A DNA stretch of 64,000 nt from SAR202 cluster bacterium (GTDB lineage: Bacteria > Chloroflexota > Dehalococcoidia > Lucifugimonadales > UBA3495): the NCBI GenBank assembly GCA_013204585.1, contig JABMNL010000042.1:1-64000 (forward strand), written 5' to 3'. The position numbers were made by a program, and so were the translations under genes. Positions 44,038-51,864 of this stretch are shown piece by piece. Under the pieces are notes generated by a model. That model made no database searches, was not told the DNA's origin, and saw only the letters and a program-made list of their open reading frames with translations. Numbering within the stretch: the first letter of the stretch is position 1; the number at the start of each line of letters is the position of its first letter.

Positions 44038-44123
44038 TTGAGTCTGGCAGCCAATTACTATTCCATTCCAACCTCGGAGCTTCCGAAAATGATTCTCAAC
44101 AATTTGGTTAACTACAGTAATTA

Positions 44124-45344
44124 ATGGGAACACCACGCCCATATAAAGTCGCAATAATCGCTCCTACCTGTTTTTACTACCAGGTGCCGCTTTTTCGCGC
44201 CCTAGCTGCTGATGACCACATTGAATTGACGGTTTATTTTTGCTCCGGTGAAGGAGTTTCAGGGCAAGACGTAAAAATTGTCTATGGGTCTGATAGCAAC
44301 TGGGGCGTGCAAGATGAACTATTGGAGGGTTACAACTTCAAATTTCTCCGAAACCACGCTCCCAACGGATCTTATCTAAAATCGTTGGTTGGCCTGGCCA
44401 ATCTGGGCATTTGGAAAGAACTCAACGATACCCGTCCCGATGTTGTGGTGGTCATGTCCTGGATGAATCCCACATGGTGGTTAACCTTTTTCGCTTCTTT
44501 GCGGTTCAATATCCCCCTATTGCTTATGACGGACGCCAACGTAAATGCTGAGCGATTAATGAGTCCATGGAAATCATGGATCAAGCGCCTATTCTTGGGC
44601 GGTTTCCTATTTCGGATTGCCACTGGCTATCTATGCGCCGGCACTGCAAATCGTCAGCTATATACCTACTACGGTGTTCCGGATGAAAAGCTGGTGCCTT
44701 TCGCCTATTCTTGGGGATATTCCCACTTGCTAGAGGAAGGAAAGCAACTGCGGGACCAAAAAGCGGAGTTGCGAAACAAGTACAACATCCCTCAAGACGC
44801 GGTTGTCATACTTTACTGTGGTCGATTTAGCACAGAGAAGGGCTCGATGGAGCTATTGGAAGCATACAAAAGGGTTTCCCACTCTAGAAAAGCATTGGTA
44901 TTGGTTGGGGACGGCCGACTACGAACAAGGATGGAGGATTTCGTCGCTAGCAAAGGCCTCGAGTCGGTCTACTTCATGGGATTCCAAACTAGAAATGATA
45001 TGAGCATATTTTACACATTGGCAGATTGTTTAATCCTCCCATCCCATAGAGAAACCTGGGGGATGGTCGTCAATGAAGCGCTTTGTTTCTCTCTGCCTGT
45101 GGTTATCTCAGACCAAGTGGGATCTGGACCAGACTTGGTCATTCCCGAGGAGAACGGGCATTATTTCCCGGCACGTGACGTATCAGCTTTAGCAGATCGG
45201 ATTACCCAAATTATTGAGTTGAGCGATGAAGACCGGCATATTATGGGAGAAAAGTCGTACAGCCTAATCAAGAAGTGGACAGACCGAGACCTCGCAACAA
45301 CCATGGTGAAATATCTTGACTCGCTGCAGATAGTCCGGGATTAA
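44124..45344 (+). CDS. Glycosyltransferase family 4 (GT-B fold)
   Basis: Retaining glycosyltransferase of 406 residues. The N-terminal acceptor domain (starting PYKVAIIAPTCFYYQVPLFRAL) is followed by the GT1/GT4 donor domain from about residue 220, with VVILYCGRFSTEKGSMELL, LVLVGDGRLRTRMED and the EX7E-like motif in LPSHRETWGMVVNEAL. Sugar donor and acceptor are not predictable. It is the first gene of the glycan locus and is separated by 483 bases from the regulator gene that follows. Confidence 0.9.
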   Translation: MGTPRPYKVAIIAPTCFYYQVPLFRALAADDHIELTVYFCSGEGVSGQDVKIVYGSDSNWGVQDELLEGYNFKFLRNHAPNGSYLKSLVGLANLGIWKELNDTRPDVVVVMSWMNPTWWLTFFASLRFNIPLLLMTDANVNAERLMSPWKSWIKRLFLGGFLFRIATGYLCAGTANRQLYTYYGVPDEKLVPFAYSWGYSHLLEEGKQLRDQKAELRNKYNIPQDAVVILYCGRFSTEKGSMELLEAYKRVSHSRKALVLVGDGRLRTRMEDFVASKGLESVYFMGFQTRNDMSIFYTLADCLILPSHRETWGMVVNEALCFSLPVVISDQVGSGPDLVIPEENGHYFPARDVSALADRITQIIELSDEDRHIMGEKSYSLIKKWTDRDLATTMVKYLDSLQIVRD

Positions 45345-45378
45345 GTCCGTTGATGCCAACACCAATTAGGTTGAGACA

Positions 45379-45552
45379 ATGGACTTAGTTATAAGGTCAT
45401 TGTCGGCTTGCTATCGGGTCTTGCCCGTATGGCTGGCGCAATTCCTGGCCCTGTCCGCCGTCATTGCTGTCTTCACAGCCAGCGCGACATTCCTCTTAAT
45501 AAGACCGGTCCTCCGCAAGTTCCGGGCCAGATGGAACCACCTACGGTCCTAA
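45379..45552 (+). CDS. Possible 57-residue single-pass membrane protein
   Basis: A short frame not matching any family I know. It starts MDLVIRSLSACYRVLP, then a hydrophobic segment (about residues 17-42, rich in Leu, Ala, Val and Phe), then a basic tail RPVLRKFRARWNHLRS. The layout of one membrane helix with positive flanks is coherent. An AGG lies about 9 bases before the ATG, a weak ribosome site. It sits 34 bases after the glycosyltransferase stop and could be its operon partner. It may also be chance. Confidence 0.4.
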   Translation: MDLVIRSLSACYRVLPVWLAQFLALSAVIAVFTASATFLLIRPVLRKFRARWNHLRS

Positions 45553-45791
45553 CGTGCCGTGAGACTCACGTCAATAGCCTCCACGGCCACCAACACCTTA
45601 AAACATTATTCCACCTAATCCACCGGTTAGGAATCTGTCCGATCAATCAACACTGTTGTTCTCGGATTGCCTCAGATGCCGCTTGGCAGCAATCAACGGT
45701 GACAGAACCTCTGGCGAGAGAATCTCCGCCGAATAATTTGCCCATTTTTTCTCAATGCACCAAAATTAGGCATTCAACGTTATGTAATTGC

Positions 45792-45820
45792 TTGACTTAG
45801 AAAATCCGCCCTCCTACACT
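45792..45820 (+). promoter_or_regulatory. Promoter of the regulator-NusG-like unit, likely leaderless
   Basis: TTGACT, 17-base spacer, TACACT. The ATG of the next gene begins 8 bases after the -10, so transcription would start at or just before the start codon. No ribosome site is present, which agrees with a leaderless mRNA. Confidence 0.6.
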
Positions 45821-45827
45821 ATTTATT

Positions 45828-46469
45828 ATGCGTTCGCAACGTGAACAACAAGATCCATCTGAGTCCCACGCCTACCGGGAATTGCAACTGCTTTCCAGAC
45901 TGGACGAGAGCCCAGACGCCACTCAACGTCAACTTTCTGTACGGCTAGGAATCGCGCTGGGGCTGACCAATGTTCTATTGCGAAGCATGGTACAAAAGGG
46001 GTACATCAAGGTCATCCAAGCTACCTGGAAACGTCGGCTATACACGCTGACGCCGACGGGCTTTTCGCGAAGAATCAGCTTGATGGCCGACTACGTTCAC
46101 AAGGTTCTAGACCATTACCAAAGCGTTCGCCAAACCTTAAGAGAACAACTCCAACCGCTGGCGTTAAACGCAGAATCTCGGGTGGCTATTTTCGGCACCG
46201 GCGAGTTTGCAGAGCTGGTCTATCTGGGTCTTAAAGAATTGTCCATCGAAGAAATCGATGTTTTCGAGCTTCAGCCAGCAACGGACCGCCGTTTCTTGGG
46301 CATGCCGGTAAGAGAGCTAGCATCGCTTCAGAGTGAGCACTACGATCGGGTAATCGTCGCTCAACTAGTACCGCAGTTGGCAGAGATGTCGAAGATTAAA
46401 GACCGGGGTGTGTCATCGGAGCAACTAGTTAAATTTTTCTCGAATGGAAAAGCCAAAGGGGGGTTGTGA
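45828..46469 (+). CDS. Winged-helix regulator fused to a Rossmann-like domain
   Basis: Protein of 213 residues. Residues about 15-85 form a MarR-like winged helix (ATQRQLSVRLGIALGLTNVL as recognition region, with a following LTPTGFSRRISLMADYV), as in EPS-associated regulators. About residues 117-195 resemble the nucleotide-binding start of sugar-acyltransferase PglD or CoA-binding proteins (RVAIFGTGEFAELVYLGL). This suggests a DNA-binding protein that senses a nucleotide or sugar nucleotide. The next gene, a NusG-like factor, overlaps its stop (TGATG). Function in controlling the downstream glycan genes is inferred from position. Confidence 0.75.
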   Translation: MRSQREQQDPSESHAYRELQLLSRLDESPDATQRQLSVRLGIALGLTNVLLRSMVQKGYIKVIQATWKRRLYTLTPTGFSRRISLMADYVHKVLDHYQSVRQTLREQLQPLALNAESRVAIFGTGEFAELVYLGLKELSIEEIDVFELQPATDRRFLGMPVRELASLQSEHYDRVIVAQLVPQLAEMSKIKDRGVSSEQLVKFFSNGKAKGGL

Positions 46470-47059
46470 TGGGATCGAGTTGGTACGTGGCTCGCACCGA
46501 GCCCAGAGCGGAGTTCATAGCGACCAAAGAACTTGAGCGCGACGGTTACGACGTCTTCCTCCCTCTTATTGCCGAAACAGCCCCGCGACCTGGCCGCACC
46601 GAATCGCCCCTATTCCCCGGATACCTCTTCGTGCGCTGCAATCCCGAGGCAGAACAATGGCCGACATTTCGGTCGGCACACCGAGTTACCGGCTGGGTGC
46701 GCTTCGGAAATGAAGTTCCATCGATACCGGATAGCAATATGGTCGAATTAAAAGAAAGTTTGGATCGAATCAACCAGCAGGGTGGGATTCTGAGAAGGTT
46801 TGCTACTGGTGAAGTTGTACAGGTTGATGCCGGACACTTCCAAGGCCTGGGAGAGGTACTAGCAGTAGGGAAATCTCCGCAAGCTCGTGCAAACGTGATA
46901 TTGCAATTCATGGGGCGGCTGGTACGGGTTCAGGTTCCTTGGGAAAGCCTCCGGCCCGCTGAAGACCGACCCAAGGAAATACCACGACTCCCTCGTCGAA
47001 CCCGTGGCAAAGGCCGGTGGGTTGGTTCCTTTCGACCCATTCCGGGCGTCACCGCATAG
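46469..47059 (+). CDS. NusG/RfaH-like transcription antitermination factor
   Basis: Specialised NusG paralogue of 196 residues. The NGN domain starts SSWYVARTEPRAEFIATKEL and contains LFPGYLFVRC, the hallmark of NusG/RfaH/UpxY proteins. The KOW domain (about residues 110-155) has EVVQVDAGHFQGLGEVLAV. A basic tail follows. Such paralogues usually act on one long polysaccharide operon, often the one next to their gene, and this one lies just before a 666-base leader and a long glycan gene run. It overlaps the upstream regulator gene by one base (TGATG). Confidence 0.88.
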   Translation: MGSSWYVARTEPRAEFIATKELERDGYDVFLPLIAETAPRPGRTESPLFPGYLFVRCNPEAEQWPTFRSAHRVTGWVRFGNEVPSIPDSNMVELKESLDRINQQGGILRRFATGEVVQVDAGHFQGLGEVLAVGKSPQARANVILQFMGRLVRVQVPWESLRPAEDRPKEIPRLPRRTRGKGRWVGSFRPIPGVTA

Positions 47060-47100
47060 AGCAGCTCCGACCGGAAAACAACTTGGGTTACATCGGGCGT

Positions 47101-47123
47101 CCTTCGTCGTAGCCACTGCTCCG
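47101..47123 (+). repeat. 23-bp direct repeat, copy A
   Basis: The repeat begins CCTTCGTCGTAGCC and ends ACTGCTCCG. It is followed after a few bases by a CTAAATAGG stretch resembling the one after copy B. It starts 41 bases after the NusG-like stop. Confidence 0.85.
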
Positions 47124-47418
47124 AAGATGTCCTAAATAGGTCACCATTTTCTCGCCCTTGCGCGGCGAGATGGCGCAGCATTAGAGAATTGGATTAACTG
47201 GAAGGTAATTTGAAACCACGTGTCGTTGCCACCAAAATCGTCGTTTTCTCCTGGCTACCGAGCCAGAAAGATGACGCTATTTTGCCTTATATATTCTTGA
47301 CATAAAATTTCATTATCCGTAACCTTTTTATTAAGCGTTCTGAATCTGAACACAGCTAACCCGTCGAGCTTTTCAATCACCTAAATATTGAAGACTGACC
47401 GGGTCACACAAATGCCAG

Positions 47419-47441
47419 CCTTCGTCGTAGCCACTGCTCCG
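47419..47441 (+). repeat. 23-bp direct repeat, copy B
   Basis: Identical over 23 bases to copy A, 318 bp downstream. It is followed by GGGCGGGTCTTAAATAAGG, similar to the bases after copy A (GTC-YTAAATA-GG in both). Confidence 0.85.
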
Positions 47442-47468
47442 GGGCGGGTCTTAAATAAGGGTATTTAT

Positions 47469-47501
47469 AATTGCCAAGCAATGGCAATTTGGCGGAGCGT
47501 G
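47469..47501 (+). promoter_or_regulatory. Hairpin followed by an ops-like sequence
   Basis: A perfect 8-bp stem (AATTGCCA/TGGCAATT, 5-base loop) is followed one base later by GGCGGAGCGTG (47491-47501). The E. coli ops element that recruits RfaH is GGCGGTAGCGTG; this differs by the loss of one T. A 12-base palindrome (TGATTTTAATCA) overlaps its end. The distance to the first sugar gene is about 225 bases. Confidence 0.45.
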
Positions 47502-47668
47502 ATTTTAATCAGCAGCGCCCGCCATAGCGATGAGCACTCCGAAGTTAAAATCCCGCGACCTCCCACAAGCAGAATAATATTAAGGCTACGGTTAAAAAGT
47601 GCGTCCGATAGAGTCGGGCCAATGTTCCTGATGAGACAACGACGTAAGGTGGAGAATATTCCGCGAAT

Positions 47669-47692
47669 AATCAAACCGACAATCAAACCGAA
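47669..47692. repeat. 12-bp tandem duplication before the first epimerase gene
   Basis: AATCAAACCGAC is followed directly by AATCAAACCGAA, 11 of 12 bases identical, 33 bases before the start codon of the next gene. Confidence 0.75.
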
Positions 47693-47725
47693 GATTGTCC
47701 CGGTTCAACAACCCAAACGAGTCAT

Positions 47726-48757
47726 ATGCGTTATTTAGTCACCGGCTGTGCTGGATTCATTGGATCAACAGTTGCGGGAATGCTCCTGAACCAAGAACAT
47801 GAAGTCGTTGGCATCGATAACCTTAACGACGCTTATGATGTTCGATTAAAAGAATGGCGTTTGGGACAACTGCAAGGAAGGCAAAACTTTCAATTTAAAC
47901 GTCTCGATATAGCCGACCGCGCAGCCCTGCAAGATTCAATCTCCAAGATGCAAGCATCCGACCCAAAGAACCCACTAGAAGCAATAGTGAATTTCGCGGC
48001 ACGCGCCGGGGTTCGGCAGAGCGTCGAGGATCCGTGGACTTACTACCAGACCAACGTAATTGGCACACTGAACTTGCTCGAGGCCTGCAAAGATTTCGGA
48101 ATAGCAAAATTTACACAAGCATCTACCTCAAGCGTCTATGGCTCACGCGTCCGACCTAACGAACTTAGCGAACCCGCGAGACCTCATAAACTGAACGAAC
48201 CATTCCTTGAGGAAGATTCGACCGACCGTCCGCTTTCTCCTTACGCAGCGTCCAAAAAGGCAGCTGAGGTCTTGTGCCACAGCTACCACCACCTCTATGG
48301 GTTGGATCTCACGGTGTTCCGGTTTTTCACCGTATATGGCCCGGCCGGAAGACCCGACATGAGCGTATTCCGGTTCATCAAGTGGATTGACTCCGGCAAG
48401 CCAGTATCCGTTTACGGGGATGGACTGCAAGAGCGGGACTTTACCTACGTCGATGACATCGCACGTGGCGTGGTTGCGGCATCTAAGTTGAGTGGATTCA
48501 ATGTCATCAACCTTGGTGGTGCCCGGCCGGTACAGTTGATTGAGATGATTCGGATGGTGGAGGGTCTGTTGGGAAAGAAAGCCAATCTTAGCTATTCTCC
48601 CGCCGACCCTACCGACGTTACCGCCACCTGGGCAGACATCTCGAAAGCCCATCGGCTATTAAGTTGGTCGCCGCAAACACCGTTGGAAGTCGGACTGGCC
48701 AGCACCGTGGAGTGGTATCAACAGAACCAAGAGTGGGCTCAACACACGGCGACTTAA
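47726..48757 (+). CDS. NAD-dependent nucleotide-sugar epimerase (UDP-glucuronate 4-epimerase-like)
   Basis: Extended SDR of 343 residues. The NAD motif is VTGCAGFIGSTVAG, the catalytic Ser/Thr is in TQASTSSVYG, and YxxxK is in SPYAASKKAAEVL. The region VVGIDNLNDAYDVRLKEWRL and FRFFTVYGPAGRPDMSVFRF match UDP-glucuronate 4-epimerases best. It is the first gene after the long leader and so probably the first of the main glycan operon. No clear ribosome site precedes the ATG. Confidence 0.88.
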   Translation: MRYLVTGCAGFIGSTVAGMLLNQEHEVVGIDNLNDAYDVRLKEWRLGQLQGRQNFQFKRLDIADRAALQDSISKMQASDPKNPLEAIVNFAARAGVRQSVEDPWTYYQTNVIGTLNLLEACKDFGIAKFTQASTSSVYGSRVRPNELSEPARPHKLNEPFLEEDSTDRPLSPYAASKKAAEVLCHSYHHLYGLDLTVFRFFTVYGPAGRPDMSVFRFIKWIDSGKPVSVYGDGLQERDFTYVDDIARGVVAASKLSGFNVINLGGARPVQLIEMIRMVEGLLGKKANLSYSPADPTDVTATWADISKAHRLLSWSPQTPLEVGLASTVEWYQQNQEWAQHTAT

Positions 48758-48863
48758 GCGTCGTCAGAGTGCTGCTTCTAAACGATGGCCCTGGCCACGA
48801 TTTTAGCAATGTCTACCGGATAGTACCCGGATAAATTTAGCCTCATCCGAGAGTAACCATTCT

Positions 48864-49454
48864 ATGAACACGCCGCATACACAGCGATATTTTGAAGAAG
48901 TAAGTGCCGTAGCTAGCTCTATCGATACCGACGCAATCGAAGAACTAGCATCCGAACTGGTGGCGTTGCGCAATAGGGGCGGGCGATTGTTTTTCTTGGG
49001 CGTCGGCGGGAGCGCCGCAAACTGCAGCCATGCGGTCAATGATTTTCGCAAGCTTTGCGACATTGAGGCCTACACTCCAGTAGATAACGTCGCCGAATTA
49101 ACCGCCCGAACCAACGATGAGGGATGGGACACGGTTTTCGCTGCGTGGCTGCGCACTAGCAGAGCCGACGAAAACGACGCGGCTTTCGTGTTTTCCGTCG
49201 GCGGTGGCAACGTGGAGAAGAACGTCAGCGTTAATATCGTGAATGCCCTCAAAGAGGCTAAGTCCCGCGGGATGAAAATTATGGGGGTCGTGGGACGAGA
49301 CGGTGGCTACACCAAAGAGGTCGGTGATGTGGTGGTGGTGGTTCCGACCATCGACGAATCCAGAGTCACTCCTCACACCGAAGGCTTTCAAGCGGTAGTC
49401 TGGCATTGCCTAGTTTCTCATCCAGACCTGCAGCAGATGGCCACAAAATGGTAA
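48864..49454 (+). CDS. gmhA: SIS-domain sugar-phosphate isomerase (GmhA-like)
   Basis: Protein of 196 residues with the SIS fold of sedoheptulose-7-phosphate isomerase, which makes heptose 7-phosphate. The phosphate-site stretch LGVGGSAANCSHAVNDFRK, and VFSVGGGNVEKNVSVNIVNAL and TPHTEGFQAVVWHCL fit that family. The flanking genes (GmhB-like phosphatase, transaldolase and HldE-like protein) support the heptose role. Classical GmhA zinc-ligand residues cannot be assigned with certainty. Confidence 0.78.
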   Translation: MNTPHTQRYFEEVSAVASSIDTDAIEELASELVALRNRGGRLFFLGVGGSAANCSHAVNDFRKLCDIEAYTPVDNVAELTARTNDEGWDTVFAAWLRTSRADENDAAFVFSVGGGNVEKNVSVNIVNALKEAKSRGMKIMGVVGRDGGYTKEVGDVVVVVPTIDESRVTPHTEGFQAVVWHCLVSHPDLQQMATKW

Positions 49455-49492
49455 AAGTCGACTACTGAATCCTATCCGCGAATGCAAATCCA

Positions 49493-50038
49493 TTGAAGCG
49501 AGCAGTCTTTCTAGATCGTGATGGCACCATTAACCGTGCGATTGTGCGCGACGGCAAGCCTTATCCCCCAGCCACATTGGAGGAATTCGAGCTTCTACCT
49601 GGGACAGCAAAAACAATCGCGGCGCTGCACGAGGCCGGGTTTTTGATTATTGTCGTGACCAATCAGCCAGATGTCGCCACCGGAGTTCAGCGTAAGGAAG
49701 TAGTGGAGTCAATGCACGAAACCCTGCTCACCTCAGGTATATGCGATGACATTATGGTGTGTTATCACACTGATGCGGATCAATGTGAATGTCGCAAGCC
49801 CAAACCAGGAATGTTAATTGAAGCAGCCAGTCAGTGGCAGATTGATCTCACCCAAAGTTTTATGGTGGGCGATCGATGGCGGGATGTGGCGGCAGGAAAA
49901 GCCGCGGGCTGTTTCACATATTTGATTGACAGTGAATATCGGGAACGACACGACGAGCCCGATGTGAAAGTCAGCTCATTGGAAGAAGCAGGCATACTCA
50001 TTCTTCAGGAAATATATCCAGGAGGAGAACCCGACTAA
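49493..50038 (+). CDS. gmhB: D,D-heptose 1,7-bisphosphate phosphatase-like HAD protein (GmhB)
   Basis: HAD-superfamily IIIA phosphatase of 181 residues. Nucleophile motif FLDRDGTINRAI is at the N-terminus, the Thr motif is IIVVTNQPDVATG, and KPKPGMLIEA plus SFMVGDRWRDVAAGKAAGC supply the Lys and acidic residues. A zinc loop with CYHTDADQCECRKPKPG matches GmhB. The start is TTG, 38 bases after the isomerase gene. It overlaps the transaldolase start by one base (TAATG). Confidence 0.86.
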   Translation: MKRAVFLDRDGTINRAIVRDGKPYPPATLEEFELLPGTAKTIAALHEAGFLIIVVTNQPDVATGVQRKEVVESMHETLLTSGICDDIMVCYHTDADQCECRKPKPGMLIEAASQWQIDLTQSFMVGDRWRDVAAGKAAGCFTYLIDSEYRERHDEPDVKVSSLEEAGILILQEIYPGGEPD

Positions 50039-50772
50039 TGACATCAATTGCAGATCTCCAGGTTAAGATTTTTGCTGACGGCGCCGATCTTGATGGCATG
50101 AAGGAAATGTATGCCAACCCACTCATTAAGGGATTCACCACCAACCCTACTCTGATGCGCAAGGCCGGAGTCCAAAATTACGAAGCGTTCGCTCGCCGAG
50201 TGGTGGAAGAAATTCCAGACCGGCCAATATCGTTCGAGGTATTCGCCGACGAGTTCGACGAAATGGAACGCCAAGCGGTGGATATCGCATCATGGGGAGA
50301 AAACGTCTACGTCAAGATCCCCGTGATGAACACTAAGAAGCAGTTCACCGGCCCTCTGATAGAGCGGCTTAGCAACGCTGGAGTCTCACTCAACGTTACC
50401 GCCGTGATGTCGCCAGAGCAGGTGAAAAGAATCACCGATTGCCTAGCAGCAGACACTCCGGCAATCATATCGGTGTTTGCCGGACGCATTGCCGATACCG
50501 GGTTGGACCCGTTGCCGTTGATGGCGGAAGCAATGAAAATCATTAGCGCCAAGCCGAAAGCGGAACTTATTTGGGCCAGCCCCCGCGAGCTGCTAAATAT
50601 TTTCCAAGCCGACTCAATTGGATGCCACATCATCACTGCGACCAACGATATTCTGAACAAGCTCCCCACGGTCGGGAAGGACTTGGATCTCTACTCCCTC
50701 GAAACCGTGCAAATGTTTTACCAGGACGCCGCCGCGGCGAAATACACGATTCAAAAAAACGCGGTCGCTTAG
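50038..50772 (+). CDS. Transaldolase family protein (TalC/FSA-like)
   Basis: Class I aldolase of 244 residues that may make or use sedoheptulose 7-phosphate. The Schiff-base Lys is in NVYVKIPVM. GFTTNPTLMRKAGV and VSLNVTAVMSPEQ are typical of the small transaldolase/fructose-6-phosphate aldolase group. TAATG overlap with the GmhB-like gene indicates translational coupling. Its place inside the heptose genes suggests a dedicated supply of C7 sugar phosphate, an inference from context. Confidence 0.86.
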   Translation: MTSIADLQVKIFADGADLDGMKEMYANPLIKGFTTNPTLMRKAGVQNYEAFARRVVEEIPDRPISFEVFADEFDEMERQAVDIASWGENVYVKIPVMNTKKQFTGPLIERLSNAGVSLNVTAVMSPEQVKRITDCLAADTPAIISVFAGRIADTGLDPLPLMAEAMKIISAKPKAELIWASPRELLNIFQADSIGCHIITATNDILNKLPTVGKDLDLYSLETVQMFYQDAAAAKYTIQKNAVA

Positions 50773-50849
50773 CCAAGACGTCAAATTTGAACAAGTCTTT
50801 GAACAAGTCCACGAAGCAAAATCTAATTCAACAATACTAAATAGCGAAG

Positions 50850-51863
50850 ATGAAACAACAAATGTACAAAAACATACTGATTACTGGTGGCGCAGGCTAT
50901 GTTGGCAGCGTCGTAACGCCGCAATTATTGGAAGCCGGTTACAACGTGACCGTATACGACATCATGTATTTTGGGTCCGAAGGACTGCCGAAGCATCCCA
51001 ACCTATCGGTGATTACCGGAGACAGTCGCGACACCGGCAAACTTGCAGACGCGTTCAAAGACATCGACGTCGTATTGCATCTTGCCTGTATCTCAAACGA
51101 CCCCAGTTTTGACCTCGACGAGAACCTAAGCAAGACCATTAACTTCGATTGTTTCGAGCCGACGGTGATTGCCGCCAAGGAAGCTGGCGTCAAGCGCTTC
51201 GTCTACTGCTCATCAAGTTCGGTCTACGGCGTGAGCGACCAGCCCAACGTGACCGAGGACCATCCACTGGTGCCCCTCACGCTCTACAACAAGTTCAAAG
51301 GCATGTGCGAACCGCTGCTATTCAAACATGAATCGCCCGACTTCACTTGTGTCACCATCCGGCCCGCCACGATATGCGGCTTCAGTCCACGCATGCGGTT
51401 GGATTTGACGGTAAATATCCTGACCAACCACGCCATCAACAACAATAAAATCACCGTTTTTGGCGGAGAGCAATTACGCCCGAATCTGCACATCAACGAT
51501 ATGGCTGACCTGTATCAGTTGCTGTTAGAGGTGCCGAGCGAAAAAATCGCCGGTCAGATATTTAACGTTGGGTACGAGAACCACAGCATCATGAATATCG
51601 CGCAGATGGTGCGTAAAGTGGTAATGGAAGAGTTCCCTGACAAGGGTGAGATTGAAATCGTTACGACGCCATCTGATGACCTGCGGTCGTACCACATCAA
51701 TTCCGACAAAATCTATAACGCCCTTGGGTTCCGCACAAAGCGAACCATCGAAGACGCAGTGCGCGATTTATGCGCGGCGTTCAAGGCTGGCAAGCTGCCG
51801 GACAGCATGACTCAGGAAAACTATTTCAATGTTAAGACAATGATGTCCCAGGGCATTAAATAA
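50850..51863 (+). CDS. NAD-dependent epimerase/dehydratase (extended SDR) 2
   Basis: Extended SDR of 337 residues. NAD motif ILITGGAGYVGSVV, catalytic Ser in YCSSSSVYGVSD, and YxxxK in TLYNKFKGMCE. The D-rich C-terminal half with PNLHINDMADLYQLLLE is shared with GDP- or UDP-sugar epimerases and with hydroxyacyl-type relatives. The sugar is unknown. Two Met codons (1 and 5) are possible starts. It is followed by a second epimerase gene after one base. Confidence 0.86.
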   Translation: MKQQMYKNILITGGAGYVGSVVTPQLLEAGYNVTVYDIMYFGSEGLPKHPNLSVITGDSRDTGKLADAFKDIDVVLHLACISNDPSFDLDENLSKTINFDCFEPTVIAAKEAGVKRFVYCSSSSVYGVSDQPNVTEDHPLVPLTLYNKFKGMCEPLLFKHESPDFTCVTIRPATICGFSPRMRLDLTVNILTNHAINNNKITVFGGEQLRPNLHINDMADLYQLLLEVPSEKIAGQIFNVGYENHSIMNIAQMVRKVVMEEFPDKGEIEIVTTPSDDLRSYHINSDKIYNALGFRTKRTIEDAVRDLCAAFKAGKLPDSMTQENYFNVKTMMSQGIK

Positions 51864-51864
51864 C

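Larger units (their letters stand above)
47060..47725 (+). other. Long non-coding leader between the NusG-like gene and the glycan genes
   Basis: No supportable gene lies in these 666 bases. They hold a 23-bp direct repeat (47101 and 47419), a CTGGCT/AGCCAG hairpin near 47252, a TTGACA at 47296-47301 with only a weak -10 (TAACCT), a hairpin plus ops-like sequence at 47469-47501, and a 12-bp duplication at 47669. A dense set of such elements next to an antiterminator gene points to a control region. Confidence 0.6.

Noticed and set aside
45408-45800. Plus-strand frame of 130 residues before the regulator gene
   Set aside because: High Cys/His/Pro content without pattern and overlap in another frame with the more plausible 57-residue membrane protein; no ribosome site.
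47388-47738. Plus-strand frame of 116 residues spanning the second 23-bp repeat and overlapping the epimerase start
   Set aside because: It is very basic with no fold-like pattern, overlaps the epimerase in another frame, and covers the repeat and ops-like element. A regulatory leader explains the region better.
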